A stretch of DNA of 64,000 nucleotides from Closterium sp. NIES-65 (GCA_948144175.1 CANXME010000233.1:124001-188000); one strand, 5' to 3'; shown: positions 31,879 through 43,301, counted from the stretch's first letter. Program-made: numbers and translations. Notes: generated by a model from the letters alone, not told the origin.

Positions 31879-32084
31879 CTCTGCGCACCTAAGTATGCTG
31901 CCACTTTGTACTGTTGGTTAGCTACCGTTGGTCCATTCGGCTCTTCCTGCTGCAGGGAGCCCACCACATTCTGGTTCCCGCCTACCTTATCCTCTCGCTA
32001 CAGGATAACTCTACACTACTCTGTCACACACTTAAATTAAGGTTCCATATCCTACTCTAACTATTACTGCCTTAAAAAAATGCG

Positions 32085-34050
32085 TGACACTATCCAGTAG
32101 ACCGGTTGGACAAACTCGCCTGTTGGTCCAGTGGACCGGATGGACCAACTGGCTTGTTGGTCCAGTGGATCAGTTGGACCAAATGGTCTGTCGGTCCAGT
32201 AGTCCGGTTGGACCAACTGGCCTTTTGGTCCAATTGACAGGTTGGACCAACGGGCCTGTTAGTCAAGTGGATCGGTTGGACCAACTGGCCTGTTGGTCCA
32301 GTGGACCGGTTGGACAAACTCGCCTCTTGGTCCAGTGGACCGGTTGGACCAACTGGCCTATTGGTCCAGTGCACCAGTTGGACCAAATGGTCTTTTGCTC
32401 CAGTACTCCGGTTGGACCAACTGGCCTTTCGGTCCGATAGACCATTTGGACCAACTGGCCTTTTGGTCCAATGGACCGGTTGGACCAACTGGTCTGCTGG
32501 ACCAGTGGACCGGTTGGATCAACTAGACTTTTTGTCCAATGGACTAGTTGGACCAACTAGCCTGTTGGTCCAGTCGACCAGTTAGACCACGTCCCCTGTC
32601 GGTCCCGTCGACCGGTTGGACCAACGGGCCTGTCGGTTCAGTGGACCGGTTGGACCAACTAGCCAATTGGTCCAGTGGACTGGTTGGACAAACTCGCCTG
32701 TTGGTCCAGTGGACCGGTTGGACCAACTGGCCTGTTGGTCTAGTGGACCAGTTGGACCAAATGGTCGGTCGATCTAGTAGTCCGGTTGAACCAACTGGCC
32801 TTTTGGTCCAATGGACTGGTTGGACCAACTGGCATGTTGGTCTAGTGGACCGGTTGGACCAACTAGCCTTTTTGTCCAATGGACCAGTTGGACCAACTAG
32901 CCTGTTGGTCGAGTCGACCGGTTGGACCAATTGGCTTGTCGGTCCAGTGGACCGGTTGGACCAACTGGCTTGTCTTTCCTATGGACCGGTTAGACCAACT
33001 GGCCTGTTGGTCCAATGGACCGGTTGGAGCAACTGGCATGTTGGTCCAATGGGCCAGTTGGACCAACTGGACTGTTGGTCCAATGAGTCGGTTGGACCAA
33101 CTGGCTTGTTGCACCATTGGAGCGGTTGGACCAACAAGTCTATTGATCCAATAGACTGGTTGACCAACTTGCCTTTTGGTCAAGTGGACCGGTTGGACCA
33201 ATTGGCTTGTTGGTCTAGTGGACCGGTTGGACCAACTTGTTTCTTTTTTTTTATGGAAAGATACACTAATGGTGCACAATACAACGGCAGTTGTAACTGC
33301 AGTTGGACCAACTGGTCTGTCGGTCTAGTAGAGCGATTGAACCAAATGGCCTATCGGTCCAATGGACCAATTGGACCAGCTGGCCTTTTGGTCCAAAGGA
33401 CTGGATGGACCAACTAGCCTGTTGTTCCAGTGGAGCGGTTGGCCCAACTGGCCTTTCGGTCAAGTGACCGGTTGGACCAACTAGCCTGTTGGTCCTGTGG
33501 ACCGGTTGGACCAACTCGACTGTCGGTCTAATAAACCGGTCCAACTGGTCAATCGGTCCAACTGGCTTGTCGGTCTAGTGGACCGGTTGGAGTATGTCGG
33601 TCCAGTAGACCGGTTTGACCAACTGGTTTGTCGGTCCTGTAGACTGGTTAGGCCAACTGGCTTGTTGGTCCAATGGACCGGTCGGACCAACTGGCCTGTT
33701 GGTTCACTAGATCGTTTAGGACCAACTAACCTGTTGGTCCAAAAGAACGGTTGGACCAATTGGCCGATTAGTCCATAGGACCAAACGGTTGGACCAATTG
33801 GCCTATTAGTCCATAGGACCGATTGACCAACTAGCGTGTTGGTCTAATGGACCGGTTGGACCAACTGGCCTATTGGTTTACTGGACCTGTTGAATCGACT
33901 GGCTTGTTGGTCGACTAGACCGGTTGGGACCAACTGGCCTGTTGGTCCTTTTGACTGGTTGGACCAACTGGCCTATTGGTCCATTAGACAAGTTGGACCA
34001 ACTGGCCTGTTGGTCCAGTGGACCGGTTGGACCAACTAGACTGTTGTTCC
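32085..34050 (+). repeat. 34-bp hairpin satellite, block 3 (about 57 units)
   Basis: Same unit and orientation. Many units here have CCAGTGGACCGG where other blocks have CCAATGGACCGG, a block-specific variant. A short foreign insert lies at 33237-33301. Confidence 0.94.
33237..33301 (-). other. Short non-satellite insert with an A-rich tail (read on the minus strand)
   Basis: About 65 bp interrupt the array. On the minus strand it reads CTGCAGTTACAACTGCCG..., then CATTAGTGTATCTTTCCAT followed by nine A and GAAACAA. The A tract at one end suggests a small retroposed piece. I do not recognise the source and see no clear target duplication. Confidence 0.5.
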
Positions 34051-35131
34051 ACTACAACAGGTTCGTGCCGCAGTACGCTAAGATAGCAGCGCCACTTACG
34101 AACTCACTGAAAAGGGATACGCTCTACAAATGGGATACTCCTTGATAGTAAGCCATGGAGCAGCTACAGAAGCACTGACTACAGCACCAGTGCTTATCCT
34201 ACTAGATCAAGACAGAGGCTACATGGTGGAAGCAAACGCTAGTGACCAGGCAGTCGGAGAAGTACTAATGCAGGATCACGAACGCGGTTTCCAGCCCATC
34301 GCCTACCTTAGTAAGAAGCTATACAGAGCAGAATTAAATTACCCAATCCATGACAAGGCGTGGAGGTGTTACCTAGAGGGAGCCAAGAATTCAGTCTACC
34401 CCGATTACTGCAGTCTCAAGTACCTGAAGTCACTGCCGACGCTCACGCGCCGACAGGTGCGGTGGGTGGACTTCTTGGAAACTCACTTCCGTAACGACAT
34501 CATCTATGAGCCCAGACTACACAACAAAGTAGACGCGTTGAGCCACCTCGGACATGTAGCAGGCATCCAACTCAACCGGATGAACCCTCTACCCAAGGGT
34601 CTTTTCCAACATGGGTACTCCGTGGACGCAGAGATTGCTACAGCAGAGAAACAGAAGCTGTAACATTCCGCTTGCGCTTACCTACTACGTGGAAGCTTCA
34701 CACCGCTTTCCATGTTTAGCTAATGTAGCCCTACAAGGACCCCAACCAACAGTTCCAGAGGGGGGGACGTGTGAGAGTACGACGTCTTATGCTGGCTTTG
34801 CTAGCTTGCCAGAACACTAATATGCTATTACTGGCTTAAGTTGTATTTATCATGCATAGATATGCTAGATTTCCTAGGGTAGGTGCATTCCTATATGTTC
34901 TTATTGTTGTAGCACCGAACCATGTTACGTGTACCGAACTCAAGCATTTTCGGTTCCCACCGAATTGCTTTCTACCGAGTAAGGGAAGGTTCTGTTCGAG
35001 GCGCTTCACGGCCCTTAGAACATTTCCATAACACCTGGGTTACGTGCCTTTTGTCGAGCCTATATATAGCCTCGCATTGTACCCAGGTGGATCACTCAAT
35101 AGATTTCTCTTTCCCTAACTAGATCCTTATA
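34051..35131 (+). mobile_element. Gypsy-A-like 3' fragment with LTR, inside satellite
   Basis: Plus strand: RT end and RNase H sequence (Phe-Val-Pro-Gln-Tyr-Ala-Lys-Ile-Ala, Asp-Gln-Ala-Val-Gly, [10 protein letters not shown]), then a purine tract (GGGGGGG near 34760), then an LTR (34770-35131) starting TGTGAGAGTACGACG. It is a sister subfamily of Gypsy-A1, clearly diverged, in the opposite orientation. Broken remnant; integrase is lacking. Satellite on both sides, no target duplication seen. Confidence 0.88.
34770..35131 (+). repeat. Gypsy-A-like LTR (unit A)
   Basis: Shares the Gypsy-A LTR start, a TATATATA box at 35060-35067, ACCCAGGTGGATCA and the CTAGATCC end, but is about 30 percent different elsewhere. 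It identifies a separate subfamily. Confidence 0.82.
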
Positions 35132-37731
35132 GGACCGATTGGACCAACTAGGCTGTTCATTTGACGGACCGGTTGGACCTACTGGCCTGTTAGTCCACTG
35201 GAATAGTTTGACTAGCTGGCGTGTTGGTTAAATAGACCAGTTGGAGTAAAAGGCCTGTTGGTCCACTAGACCGATTCGACCAACTTTCCTGTTGGTCCAT
35301 AGGACCGGTTGGACCAACTGGCCTGTTGGTCCAATGGATCGGTTAGACAAACTGGCATGTTGGTCAAGTGGACCGGTTGGACAAACTAGCCTGTTCGTCT
35401 ACTCGACTGGTTGGACCAAATAGCTTGTTGGTCCACTCGAGCTGTAAAAACAACTGGCATGTTGGTCTAATAGACCAGTTGGACCAACTGGCCTGTTGGT
35501 GTATTAGACTGGTTGGACCAAAAAGCCTGTTGGTCCACTAGACCTATTGGATCAACTGTCCTGTTGGTCCACTGGATCGGTTGAACCAGCTGGATTGTTG
35601 GTCTAATGGATCGGTTGGACCAATTTGCGTGATGGTCCAATGGAACGGTTGGACCAACTGGCCTGTTGATCTACTGGACCGGTTGGGACCAACAGGCCTG
35701 TTGATCCATTGAACCGGTTGGACCAACAGGCGTGTCGGTCCAATTGACCGGTTGGACAAACTCTCCTATTGGTCCACTAGATCGGTTGGACCAGCTGGTC
35801 AGTTGATCCACTTTACCTCTTGGATCAACTAGCTTGTTGGTTCAGTGAACCGGTTGGACCAACTGGCCTGTTGTCTTCTAGACCGGTTGGACCAACTGGC
35901 CTGTTGGTCTACTGCACCTGTTGGATCAACTAGGCAGTTCGTCCGCTAGACCGGCTAGACCAACTAGACCGTTAATCCAATGGGCCAGTTGGACCAACTG
36001 GCCGATTGGTCTTCTAGACCGGCTGGACCAACTAGCCTGTTAGTCCACTAGACCTCTTGGATCAACTGGGCTGCTGGTCCATTGGACCTGTTAGACCAAC
36101 TAGACTATAAGTCCAAGGGGCCGGTTGGACAAACTGCCGTGTCGGTCCCACGGACCGGTTGGACCAACTCGCCTATTGGTCCACTAGATCGGTTGGACCA
36201 ACTGGCATGTTGGTCCATTTTACCTGTTTGATCACCTCTCCTGTTGGTCCAATGGACCGGTTGGACCAACTGGCCTATTGGTGTACTCGACCGGCTGGAC
36301 CAACTGGCCTGTGGGTCCACTGGACCTGTTGAATCAAGTGGGCTGTTGGTCCAATGGACTGGTTCGACCAACTTGCCTGTTGGTCCACTAGACCGGTTAA
36401 ACCAACTAGACCGTTGGTCCAATGGGCCGGTGGGTCCACGGGACTGATGGACCAACTAACCTGTTGGTCCAATGGACCGGTTGGACCAACTTGCTTGTTG
36501 GTCCACTGGACGTATTGGATCAACTGGCCTGTTGGTCCACTGGACCGGATGGACCAACTGGCCAGTTGGTCCAATGGGCCCGGTTGGACCAACTGGCCTA
36601 TTAGTCTACTGGACCAGTTGGACCAACTGGCTTGTTGCTCCACTCGACCCGTTGAATCGACTGGCCTGTTGGTCCACTATCCCACATGGACAAACTGGCA
36701 TGTCGGTCAAATGGACCGGTTGGACCAACATGCTTGTTGGTTCACTAGATTAGTTGGACCAACTGGCCTGTTTGTCCACATTACCTGTAGGATCAACTTG
36801 CTTGTTGGTCCTTTGGACCTGTTGGATCAACTGGACTGTTGGTCCACTGGACTAGTTTGACCAACTAGAATATTGGTTAAAATGGGCCACTTGGACCAAT
36901 TGGCTTGTTGGTCCAATGGACCGGTTGGACCAACTGGCCAGTTGGAATGGGCTAGTTGGAACAACTGTCCTGTTGGTCCACTGGACCTGTTGGATCAATT
37001 GATCTGTTGGTCCACTGGACCGGTTGGATCAACAGACCAGTTGGTCCAATGGGCCGATTCGACCAAGAGGCCTGTTGGTCTACTTGACCAGTAGGACCAA
37101 CTGGCTTATTGCTCCATTGGACCTGTTGAATCAACTGGCCTATTAGTCCACTAGACCAGTTGGACAAATTGGCCTGTTGGTCCAATGAACCGGTTGGACC
37201 AACAAGCCTGTTGGTTTAATGGACCGGTTGGACTAAGAGGCGTGTTGGTCCACTAACCCGATTGGACCAAATGGCCTGTTTGTCCATAGGACCGGTTGGA
37301 CCAACTGGCCTGTTGGTCCAATAGATCGGTTGAACCAACTGGCCTGTTGGTCAACTAGACCGGTTGGACCAACTGACCTGTTGGTCTACTAGACCGGTTG
37401 GACGAAATAGATTGTTGGTCCACTCTACCTGTTAAATCAACTGGCATGTTGGTCCAATGGACAAGTTGGACCAACTGGCTTGTTGGTGTTTTGGACTAGT
37501 TGGACCAGCTGGCCCGTTGGTCCACTAGAACTATTTGATCAACAGTCCTGTTGGTCCAATGCATCGGTTGGACCAATTTGCCTGTTGGTCCAATGGGCCG
37601 GTTGGACCAACTGGCCTGTTGGTGCAATGGGCCGATTTGACCAACTGGCATGTTGGTCCCATGGGCCGGTTGGACCAACTAACCTGTTGCTCCAATGGGC
37701 CGGTTGGACCAACTGGGCTATTGGTCCAATG
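35132..37731 (+). repeat. 34-bp hairpin satellite, block 4 (about 76 units)
   Basis: Same unit and orientation; nearly identical to block 5 at 44383-46982 because of the duplication. Confidence 0.95.
37727..37731. repeat. Target-site duplication CAATG of Copia-A2 (partner 43199-43203)
   Basis: CAATG, part of the satellite unit (GGTCCAATGGACC), directly flanks both ends of the element. Confidence 0.95.
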
Positions 37732-38824
37732 TGTTGGGTGCAAATTCACATTGCACGACATCCTGCCGTTTGTTTGTATGAGTATGCGTGTGCGAATGCA
37801 TTTGCGTGTGAATGGTATGTTCGTGTGTTTGTTTGCTTTCGCAATTTTCGCTTGAAGCATTTGCAGGTGCTCGCACAATGTGCGCTTCGGCACAACATTG
37901 TACGCGCTATGAACAGTGCAAGCAGAAAGGACGAGCTCGCAAAGGAACCCAAGATGGAAGCTTTGCTAATCGGTCGAATTGATTGCGCAGATTCAGTTCT
38001 ATCCAACTTGTAATTGTACTGTTTTGTTTGGTTGACTATAGTGTAACAGGGCAGGCACTATAGGGGTACAATTTAGGTGAAGGTTGGATGTTGTTTGTCT
38101 GTATCTGCATGCTACAGGGCCAGGGGAAACCAGCGGAACCAGCATTTGGCTGGTTGGGCAAAGACAAAACAGGTTCTCTTTTTAGAACCTGAATCTGGTT
38201 GTTGTTTTCCCAGGTTGGAAAAACAGAACCAGAGGTTGTTTTCCAACCTACCACCTGCTGTTTTGTCCAGCCAGGTTGGTTCTGTTGCTTGGAATTATTT
38301 GGGATCATCCCTGGTTGTTCCCAGGTTGATTCCCAAGGTCCTTGCTATCTAGAACTATATATTCCTTCTCTGTTTGTACCTGAACATTGTCAATTTGATT
38401 CAAGCGAATTCCTCCCTTCCTGGAATTTCGTTTCTACGCGGTTCAACGGCGTAATGCTACCCGAGTCAACGCTAGTACGCTAGCACTCCAACACTAGGCA
38501 AACACTGTCTGAGCCATAACTTCGTAATGGCAGAACTTTTCGCGATGCAACTTTGTTCATTTTAAAGCTCTTGGAGCGAGCTTCGATATAGTAAATTCTT
38601 AGCTTGATCCGATCAACGGTCTGCACGATACGCTGCGCGACGTTCAAGGTACTCTTGCTGTTTTGACTAAGTCCCTCTTGATCCCTCTCTCTACAAACTC
38701 GGACCCGAGGATAGGGGCTGGTCTTGTACCAGGCACCCAAGGACCCTTGGAGGTGACCCCGAGGAGAGGTTTTAAGTTTGATAAAGTCTTAATAGCTTGA
38801 GTTTATTAGGCCCTTACACCAACA
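37732..38824 (+). repeat. Copia-A2 5' LTR (1093 bp)
   Basis: TGTTGGGTGCAAATTCACATT...CCCTTACACCAACA. The middle contains a perfect 8-bp hairpin, CAGGTTCT (38170-38177) with AGAACCTG (38184-38191), in a GGTT/AACC-rich segment. Confidence 0.95.
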
Positions 38825-38827
38825 AGC

Positions 38828-38842
38828 TGGTATCAGAGCTGC
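38828..38842 (+). other. Copia-A2 primer-binding site
   Basis: TGGTATCAGAGCTGC three bases after the 5' LTR; the initiator-Met tRNA type of Ty1/copia. Confidence 0.92.
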
Positions 38843-38870
38843 GTTATACTGATCCTCGTTATAGGTAGCT

Positions 38871-39107
38871 ATGGCGGGCAACACCTCGGCGGTAGCTTGT
38901 GAATCTTCAGCCCAAGATCGTAGAGGCAGCCAAGATTCTGGTGTTTCTGCGCCAAGGGGAGCGCGAACAAGCCAGGGCTCGCTGATCAAGGAGGTGCTGA
39001 AAAACTTCACCGTCGAGAAGTTCAATGGTGAGGGCTATGATGATTGGGCCTGGAAAATGCAACTTTATTTCCGTCAGATCGGTTTGCAGAAACTAATGAT
39101 TGGGTAG
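38871..39107 (+). pseudogene. Copia-A2 gag, N-terminal part
   Basis: From the first ATG after the primer-binding site: a Ser/Ala/Arg-rich leader, then Lys-Phe-Asn-Gly-Glu-Gly-Tyr-Asp-Asp-Trp-Ala-Trp-Lys-Met, the standard start of copia gag. Only the beginning of gag is present. Confidence 0.8.
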
Positions 39108-42066
39108 GAGCCTAGACCGAGTGACCCCGCCCTTCAGGAAGATTGGGACGAGCGCGCCTTTGGGGCATGTGGCAATGCCTTTGCTGAAGCAGCTGGAGAA
39201 GGATGAAGCCGTTAAGGGCTTGAAGGTGAACGGACAACCACTCGATGATAACTGTGAAATTTGCCTCCTTTCAAAGTTCACCCGTTTCCCCTTCCATAGT
39301 GTGGCTGGCAGGAGCAAAAAGCCGTTGGAGCTGGTCCACATGGACTTGGTGGGGCTGCTGCCGGTGCAAGGGCACAAGGGGGAGCGGTACTTCCTAACCA
39401 TAGTGGATGACTGGAGCAGGCTAATGTGGGCGTATCCGCTGAAGCAGAAAGATTACACCGCCTCTACGATTCGGGACGATTGGCTGCCGTTAGTGTAGAA
39501 GCAAGCGGAGTGTGTGGTGAAGCGGATTAGGACAGATCGGGGTGGTGAGTTCCTTGGAGCTGAGATGACGGCCTGGCTCAAGAAGCAGGGCATCCAGAGG
39601 GAACTGACCACGGCTTACACCCCACAGTCCAACGATGTAGCAGAACGGGCGAACCGGACAATTCTGGAGACAGCTAGGGCGCTGCTCATAGAATCTGGGC
39701 TTGGCAACTTGATGTGGCCCCATGCTGATCGGTACACTACTGTCGCTAGGAACAGGGTACTCACAAAGGTTGGGGATGACTCGTGGGTGCCGTTGGAGAG
39801 GTGGCTTGGGAGGAAGCCGCCGGTGGACATGCTGAGGGTGTTCGGTTGCATGGCAGTCGCTCACGTCCCCAAGATCTACCGCAGTAAGTTGGGGGCGAGT
39901 GCAATCTGGTGTGTGCATTTGGGGCTGGCTGCTGAGAGCAAGGGATGGCTGCTGTGGGAGCCTTCCAAGGGTGTGTTGTTTGACAGCAAGGATGTGAAGT
40001 TTGTTGAGGGCATGATGTATGGGAGCTGGGAGAAACAGCCGGAGGCCAGGGTGTCCCAGCAAATGGAGCAGATCACCATGCAGCTGGACCTGACTCCTAG
40101 TGTGTGGGAGGAGGGAGAAGAGGTAGCTGCAGAGGGTGGTGATGGAAAGAAGGTACAGGAGGCACCTACTGGTGGAGAAAATGATGTGGAGACTAGCACT
40201 AGTGGAGCTGCTGGATCTGAGGGGGGAGAGCACCAGCAGGGAAAAACTAAGAAGCCGAAGGGTGTCGTTATGAAGGGATGGGAGACACCCGTCTCCAGGC
40301 CAGGACGTACCCGTATGGCTACTAAGAAGCTGACTGCAGGAGCTGATGTAGCTGAGCAGCAGCTTGGGACCGAGGAAGCATTGCTGATTCTACCGCATGG
40401 CTATGACCCGGATGAGGAGGATGAGCCTACGTACTGTTTTCTTGCCCCAGCACCAAAGGAACCAGCTAGCATGGAGGAGGCATTAGCTGGACCAGATGGG
40501 GACAAATGGCTAGCTTCTAGGGATGCTGAGTACCAGAGCCTGCTGGAGAATGGGACTTGGGAACTAGTGGTGCTGCCTAAGGGAAAGAAAGCGGTAGAAT
40601 GCAAGTGGGTGCTAAGGATCAAGACTGACGACAAGGGGCAGGTCACCATCTACAAGAGTAGGTTGGTGGCTAAGGGGTTTATGCAGAAGGAGAAGCGGGA
40701 CTTCAATGAGATCTTTGCTCCCACTGCCAAACCCCCTACCCTTCGTGTCTTGTTGGCAGATGCAGCCGTTAGTGGGAAGTTCATTATCCAGATGGACATA
40801 TCAACGGCATTCCTCAACGCGATTTTAGAGGAGGAGGTGTTCATGACGCAGCCGCCTGGGTATGAGGATGGTACGGGCAGGGTGTGCAAGCTGAAAAAGT
40901 CCATCTACGGCTTGAAGCAGGCGCCACGCTGCTGGTACCAGAAGCTGGCAGCTGTTTTAGAGGAGATGGGATTCAGGACCAGCAGCTGTGATGAGAGCCT
41001 CTTTCTCAAGGGGGAGGGGGAGAAGCTGGTGTTGTTTCTGGTCTACGTGGACGACATTCTTCTCTTCAGCAGCAGCATGAAGGAGATCCAGAAAGTGCAG
41101 CAGCAGCTGATGGAGAACTTCAAGTGCAAGAACCTTGGGGAGGTAAAATACTACCTCGGGATGCACGTAGAGAGGGATCCAGATCACAGGTGGTTGAAAC
41201 TGCACCAAGAGAAGTTCATCAAGGAGCAGGGGGAGAATTATGGGATTGAGAATGAGCGCAAGGTTGCAACTCCCCTGCCGGCAGAATTCAAGCTTGTAAA
41301 GGCTGCAGAGGATAAAGGGGTTGAAGCTGAGGAGCAGCAGCAATTCCAGTCCTTGGTGGGCAGCCTCTTGTATGCAGCTGTTTATACGAGGCCTGACATC
41401 TCTTTCTCGGTTGGGCAGCTGGCTAGGGTGGTGCAGAATCCATCAGAGGAGCAGGTGGATGCAGCTGAGCGTGTGGTGAAGTATCTGAACTCCCACCCAA
41501 GCATTGGAATTCAATACTCCGCATCTGCACAGGTGAAGCAGAAAGGGGTTGAGGTGCTGAAAGAGAAGGGGGAGAGGCTTGGAGAAGGCAAGCTCTTTCT
41601 CACTTGCTTTACCGATGCAACTTGGGCTTTTGAGAAGGAAGATTCTTCATCTGTTGGAGGATACATCTGCGTAGTAGGGGGAGGATCTGTTAGTTGGAGG
41701 TCCAAGAAGCAGACGGAGACAGCACTCTCTTCCATGGAATCAGAGTATATGGCAATGTTCCACGGGGTGAAGGAGGTGATTTGGCTGAGGAGGTTATTAG
41801 AGGAGATTGGTCAGGAGCAGAAGGTTGCTACGCCGCTGTTTTGTGATAGCAAGGGGGCTCTTGGGATGGCCAGGAATGCTGTGCTTCATGGGCTGAACAA
41901 GCACATGCGTATCAAGTGGAACTGGCTGCGTAAGGAAGTGAAAAGGGGGACGGTGAATCCGATCTACATCAAGACTCACCACCAGCCAGCAGACTTTCTC
42001 ACCAAGAGGCTTGCGGATGAGCCTCATTGTCGTTGTGTGCGCATGAGTGGAATAAGCATGAACTAG
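39107..42066 (+). pseudogene. Copia-A2 pol region: integrase, RT, RNase H
   Basis: Starts within the integrase zinc domain and runs through the integrase core (Thr-Asp-Arg-Gly-Gly-Glu-Phe), an acidic linker, RT (Tyr-Val-Asp-Asp) and RNase H (Thr-Asp-Ala-Thr-Trp, Ala-Asp-Phe-Leu-Thr-Lys). Most lies in one frame of 850 codons (39514-42066). It is over 90 percent identical by eye to the pol of Copia-A1. Confidence 0.92.
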
Positions 42067-42096
42067 CATGGAATGATGGAAATGCAGCCGGCAGGC

Positions 42097-42108
42097 TGAG
42101 GGGGAGTG
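42097..42108 (+). other. Copia-A2 polypurine tract
   Basis: TGAGGGGGAGTG directly before the 3' LTR at 42109; the plus-strand primer for cDNA synthesis. The same tract precedes the LTR at 48743. Confidence 0.88.
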
Positions 42109-43198
42109 TGTTGGGTGCAAATTCACATTGCACGACATCCTGCCGTCTGTTTGTACGAGTATGCGTGTGCGAATGCATTTGCGTGTGAATGGTATGTTCG
42201 TGAATTTGTTTGCTTTCGCAATTTTCGCTTGAAGCATTTGCAGGTACTCACACAATGTGCGCTTCGGCACAACATTGTACGCGCTATGAACAGTGCAAGC
42301 AGAAAGGACGATCTCGCAAAGGAACCCAAGATGGAAGCTTTGCAAATCGGTCGAATCGATTGCGCAGATTCAGTTCTATCCAACTTGTAATTGTACTGTT
42401 TTGTTTGGTTGACTATAGTGTAGGGCAGGCACTATAGGGGTACAATTTAGGTGAAGGTTGGATGTTGTTTGTCTGTATCGGCATGCTACAGGGCCAGGGG
42501 AAACCAGCGGAACCAGCATTTGGCTGGTTGGGCAAAGACAAAACAGGTTTTGTTTTTAGAACCTGAATCTGGTTGTTGTTTTCCCAGGTTGGAAAAACAG
42601 AACCAGAGGTTGTTTTCCAACCTACCACCTGCTGTTTTGTCCAGCCAGGTTGGTTCTGTTGCTTGGAATTATTTGGGATCATCCCTGGTTGTTCCCAGGT
42701 TGATTCCCAAGGTCCTTGCTCTCTAGAACTATATATTCCTTCTCTGTTTGTACCTGAACATAGTCAATTTGATTCAAGCGAATTCCTCCCTTCCTGGAAT
42801 TTCGTTTCTTCGCGCTTCAACGGCGTAATGCTACCTGAGTCAACGCTAGTACGCTAGCACTCCAACACTAGGCAAACGCTGTCCAAGCCATAACTTCGTA
42901 ATGGCAGAACTTTTCGCGAGGCAACTTGGTTCATTTTAAAGCTCTTAGAGCGAGCTTCGATATAGTAAATTCTCAGCTTAATCCGATCAACGGTCTGCAC
43001 GATACCCTGCGCGACGTTCAAGGTACTCTTGCTGTTTTGACTAAGTCCCTCTTGATCCCTCTCTCTACAAACTCGGACCCGAGGATAGGGGCTGGTCTTG
43101 TACCAGGCACCCAAGGACCCTTGGAGGTGACCCCGAGGAGAGGTTTTAAGTTTGATAAAGTCTTAATAGCTTGAGTTTATTAGGCCCTTACACCAACA
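42109..43198 (+). repeat. Copia-A2 3' LTR (1090 bp)
   Basis: Same ends as the 5' LTR and followed directly by CAATG. Confidence 0.95.
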
Positions 43199-43301
43199 CA
43201 ATGGACCTGTTTGACCAACTGGCTTGTTGGTCCACTGGGCCGGTTGGACCAACTGGCCTGTTGGTCCAATGGGCCGGTTGGACCAACTGGACTGTTGTTC
43301 C
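43199..43301 (+). repeat. Satellite remnant at the duplication junction (about 3 units)
   Basis: The first part equals the flank right of Copia-A3 (49833-49920); the last part equals the flank left of the Gypsy fragment in unit A. The switch lies around 43288. Confidence 0.92.

Larger units (their letters stand above)
25580..32083 (-). repeat. Gypsy-E 5' LTR, split in two by Gypsy-A1
   Basis: TGGGCCGATCAGTGCACAGG... to ...GGCCCTCTG (25580-25708) continues at 31884 as CGCACCTAAGTATGC... to about 32083. Together they match the LTR at 18912-19244 without a gap apart from the Gypsy-A1 insertion and its CTCTG duplication. Confidence 0.88.
18807..32084 (-). mobile_element. Gypsy-E, Ty3/gypsy element with a cytosine methyltransferase domain, interrupted by Gypsy-A1
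   Basis: Minus-strand order: 5' LTR (split, 25580-25708 and 31884-32083), gag with zinc knuckle (24201-25247), protease, DNMT3-like methyltransferase (about 22400-23356), RT, RNase H, integrase, purine-poor 3' end and 3' LTR (18912-19244). The young Gypsy-A1 (25709-31878) lies inside the 5' LTR with its own target duplication. The LTR halves differ from the partner LTR by roughly 8 percent by eye, so it is an old copy. It is broken in a few places. Satellite flanks it on both sides. Confidence 0.88.
37732..43198 (+). mobile_element. Copia-A2, Ty1/copia element inserted in the satellite
   Basis: 5467 bp with two full LTRs, CAATG duplication, primer-binding site, gag start, pol and purine tract. 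The LTRs differ at about 26 positions in 1090 plus one 3-bp gap (about 2.4 percent by eye). With a land-plant type neutral rate this is of the order of one million years; the rate for this organism is unknown. The internal region is shorter than a whole copia and has a few breaks. Confidence 0.95.
34038..43287 (+). repeat. Tandem duplication, unit A (9.25 kb)
   Basis: Positions 34038-38460 match 43289 onward at a constant offset of 9251 bp with about 0.4-0.5 percent differences. The unit holds a satellite edge, a Gypsy-A-like 3' fragment, a 2.6-kb satellite block and Copia-A2. Its end and the start of unit B meet inside satellite units. Confidence 0.95.

Noticed and set aside
32548-33417. Long open frames of Trp/Gly/Pro/Leu-rich peptide repeats in the satellite (up to 289 codons), on both strands
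   Set aside because: The 34-bp unit has no stop codon in any frame on either strand, and since 34 is not a multiple of 3 the frames cycle. Openness follows from composition and is seen equally on both strands in every block. Not evidence of a gene.
38170-38191. Perfect 8-bp hairpin in the Copia-A2 5' LTR as a terminator
   Set aside because: The 3' LTR copy has a weaker stem and plant-type polyadenylation does not use hairpins; it is one of many GGTT/AACC inverted repeats in the LTR.
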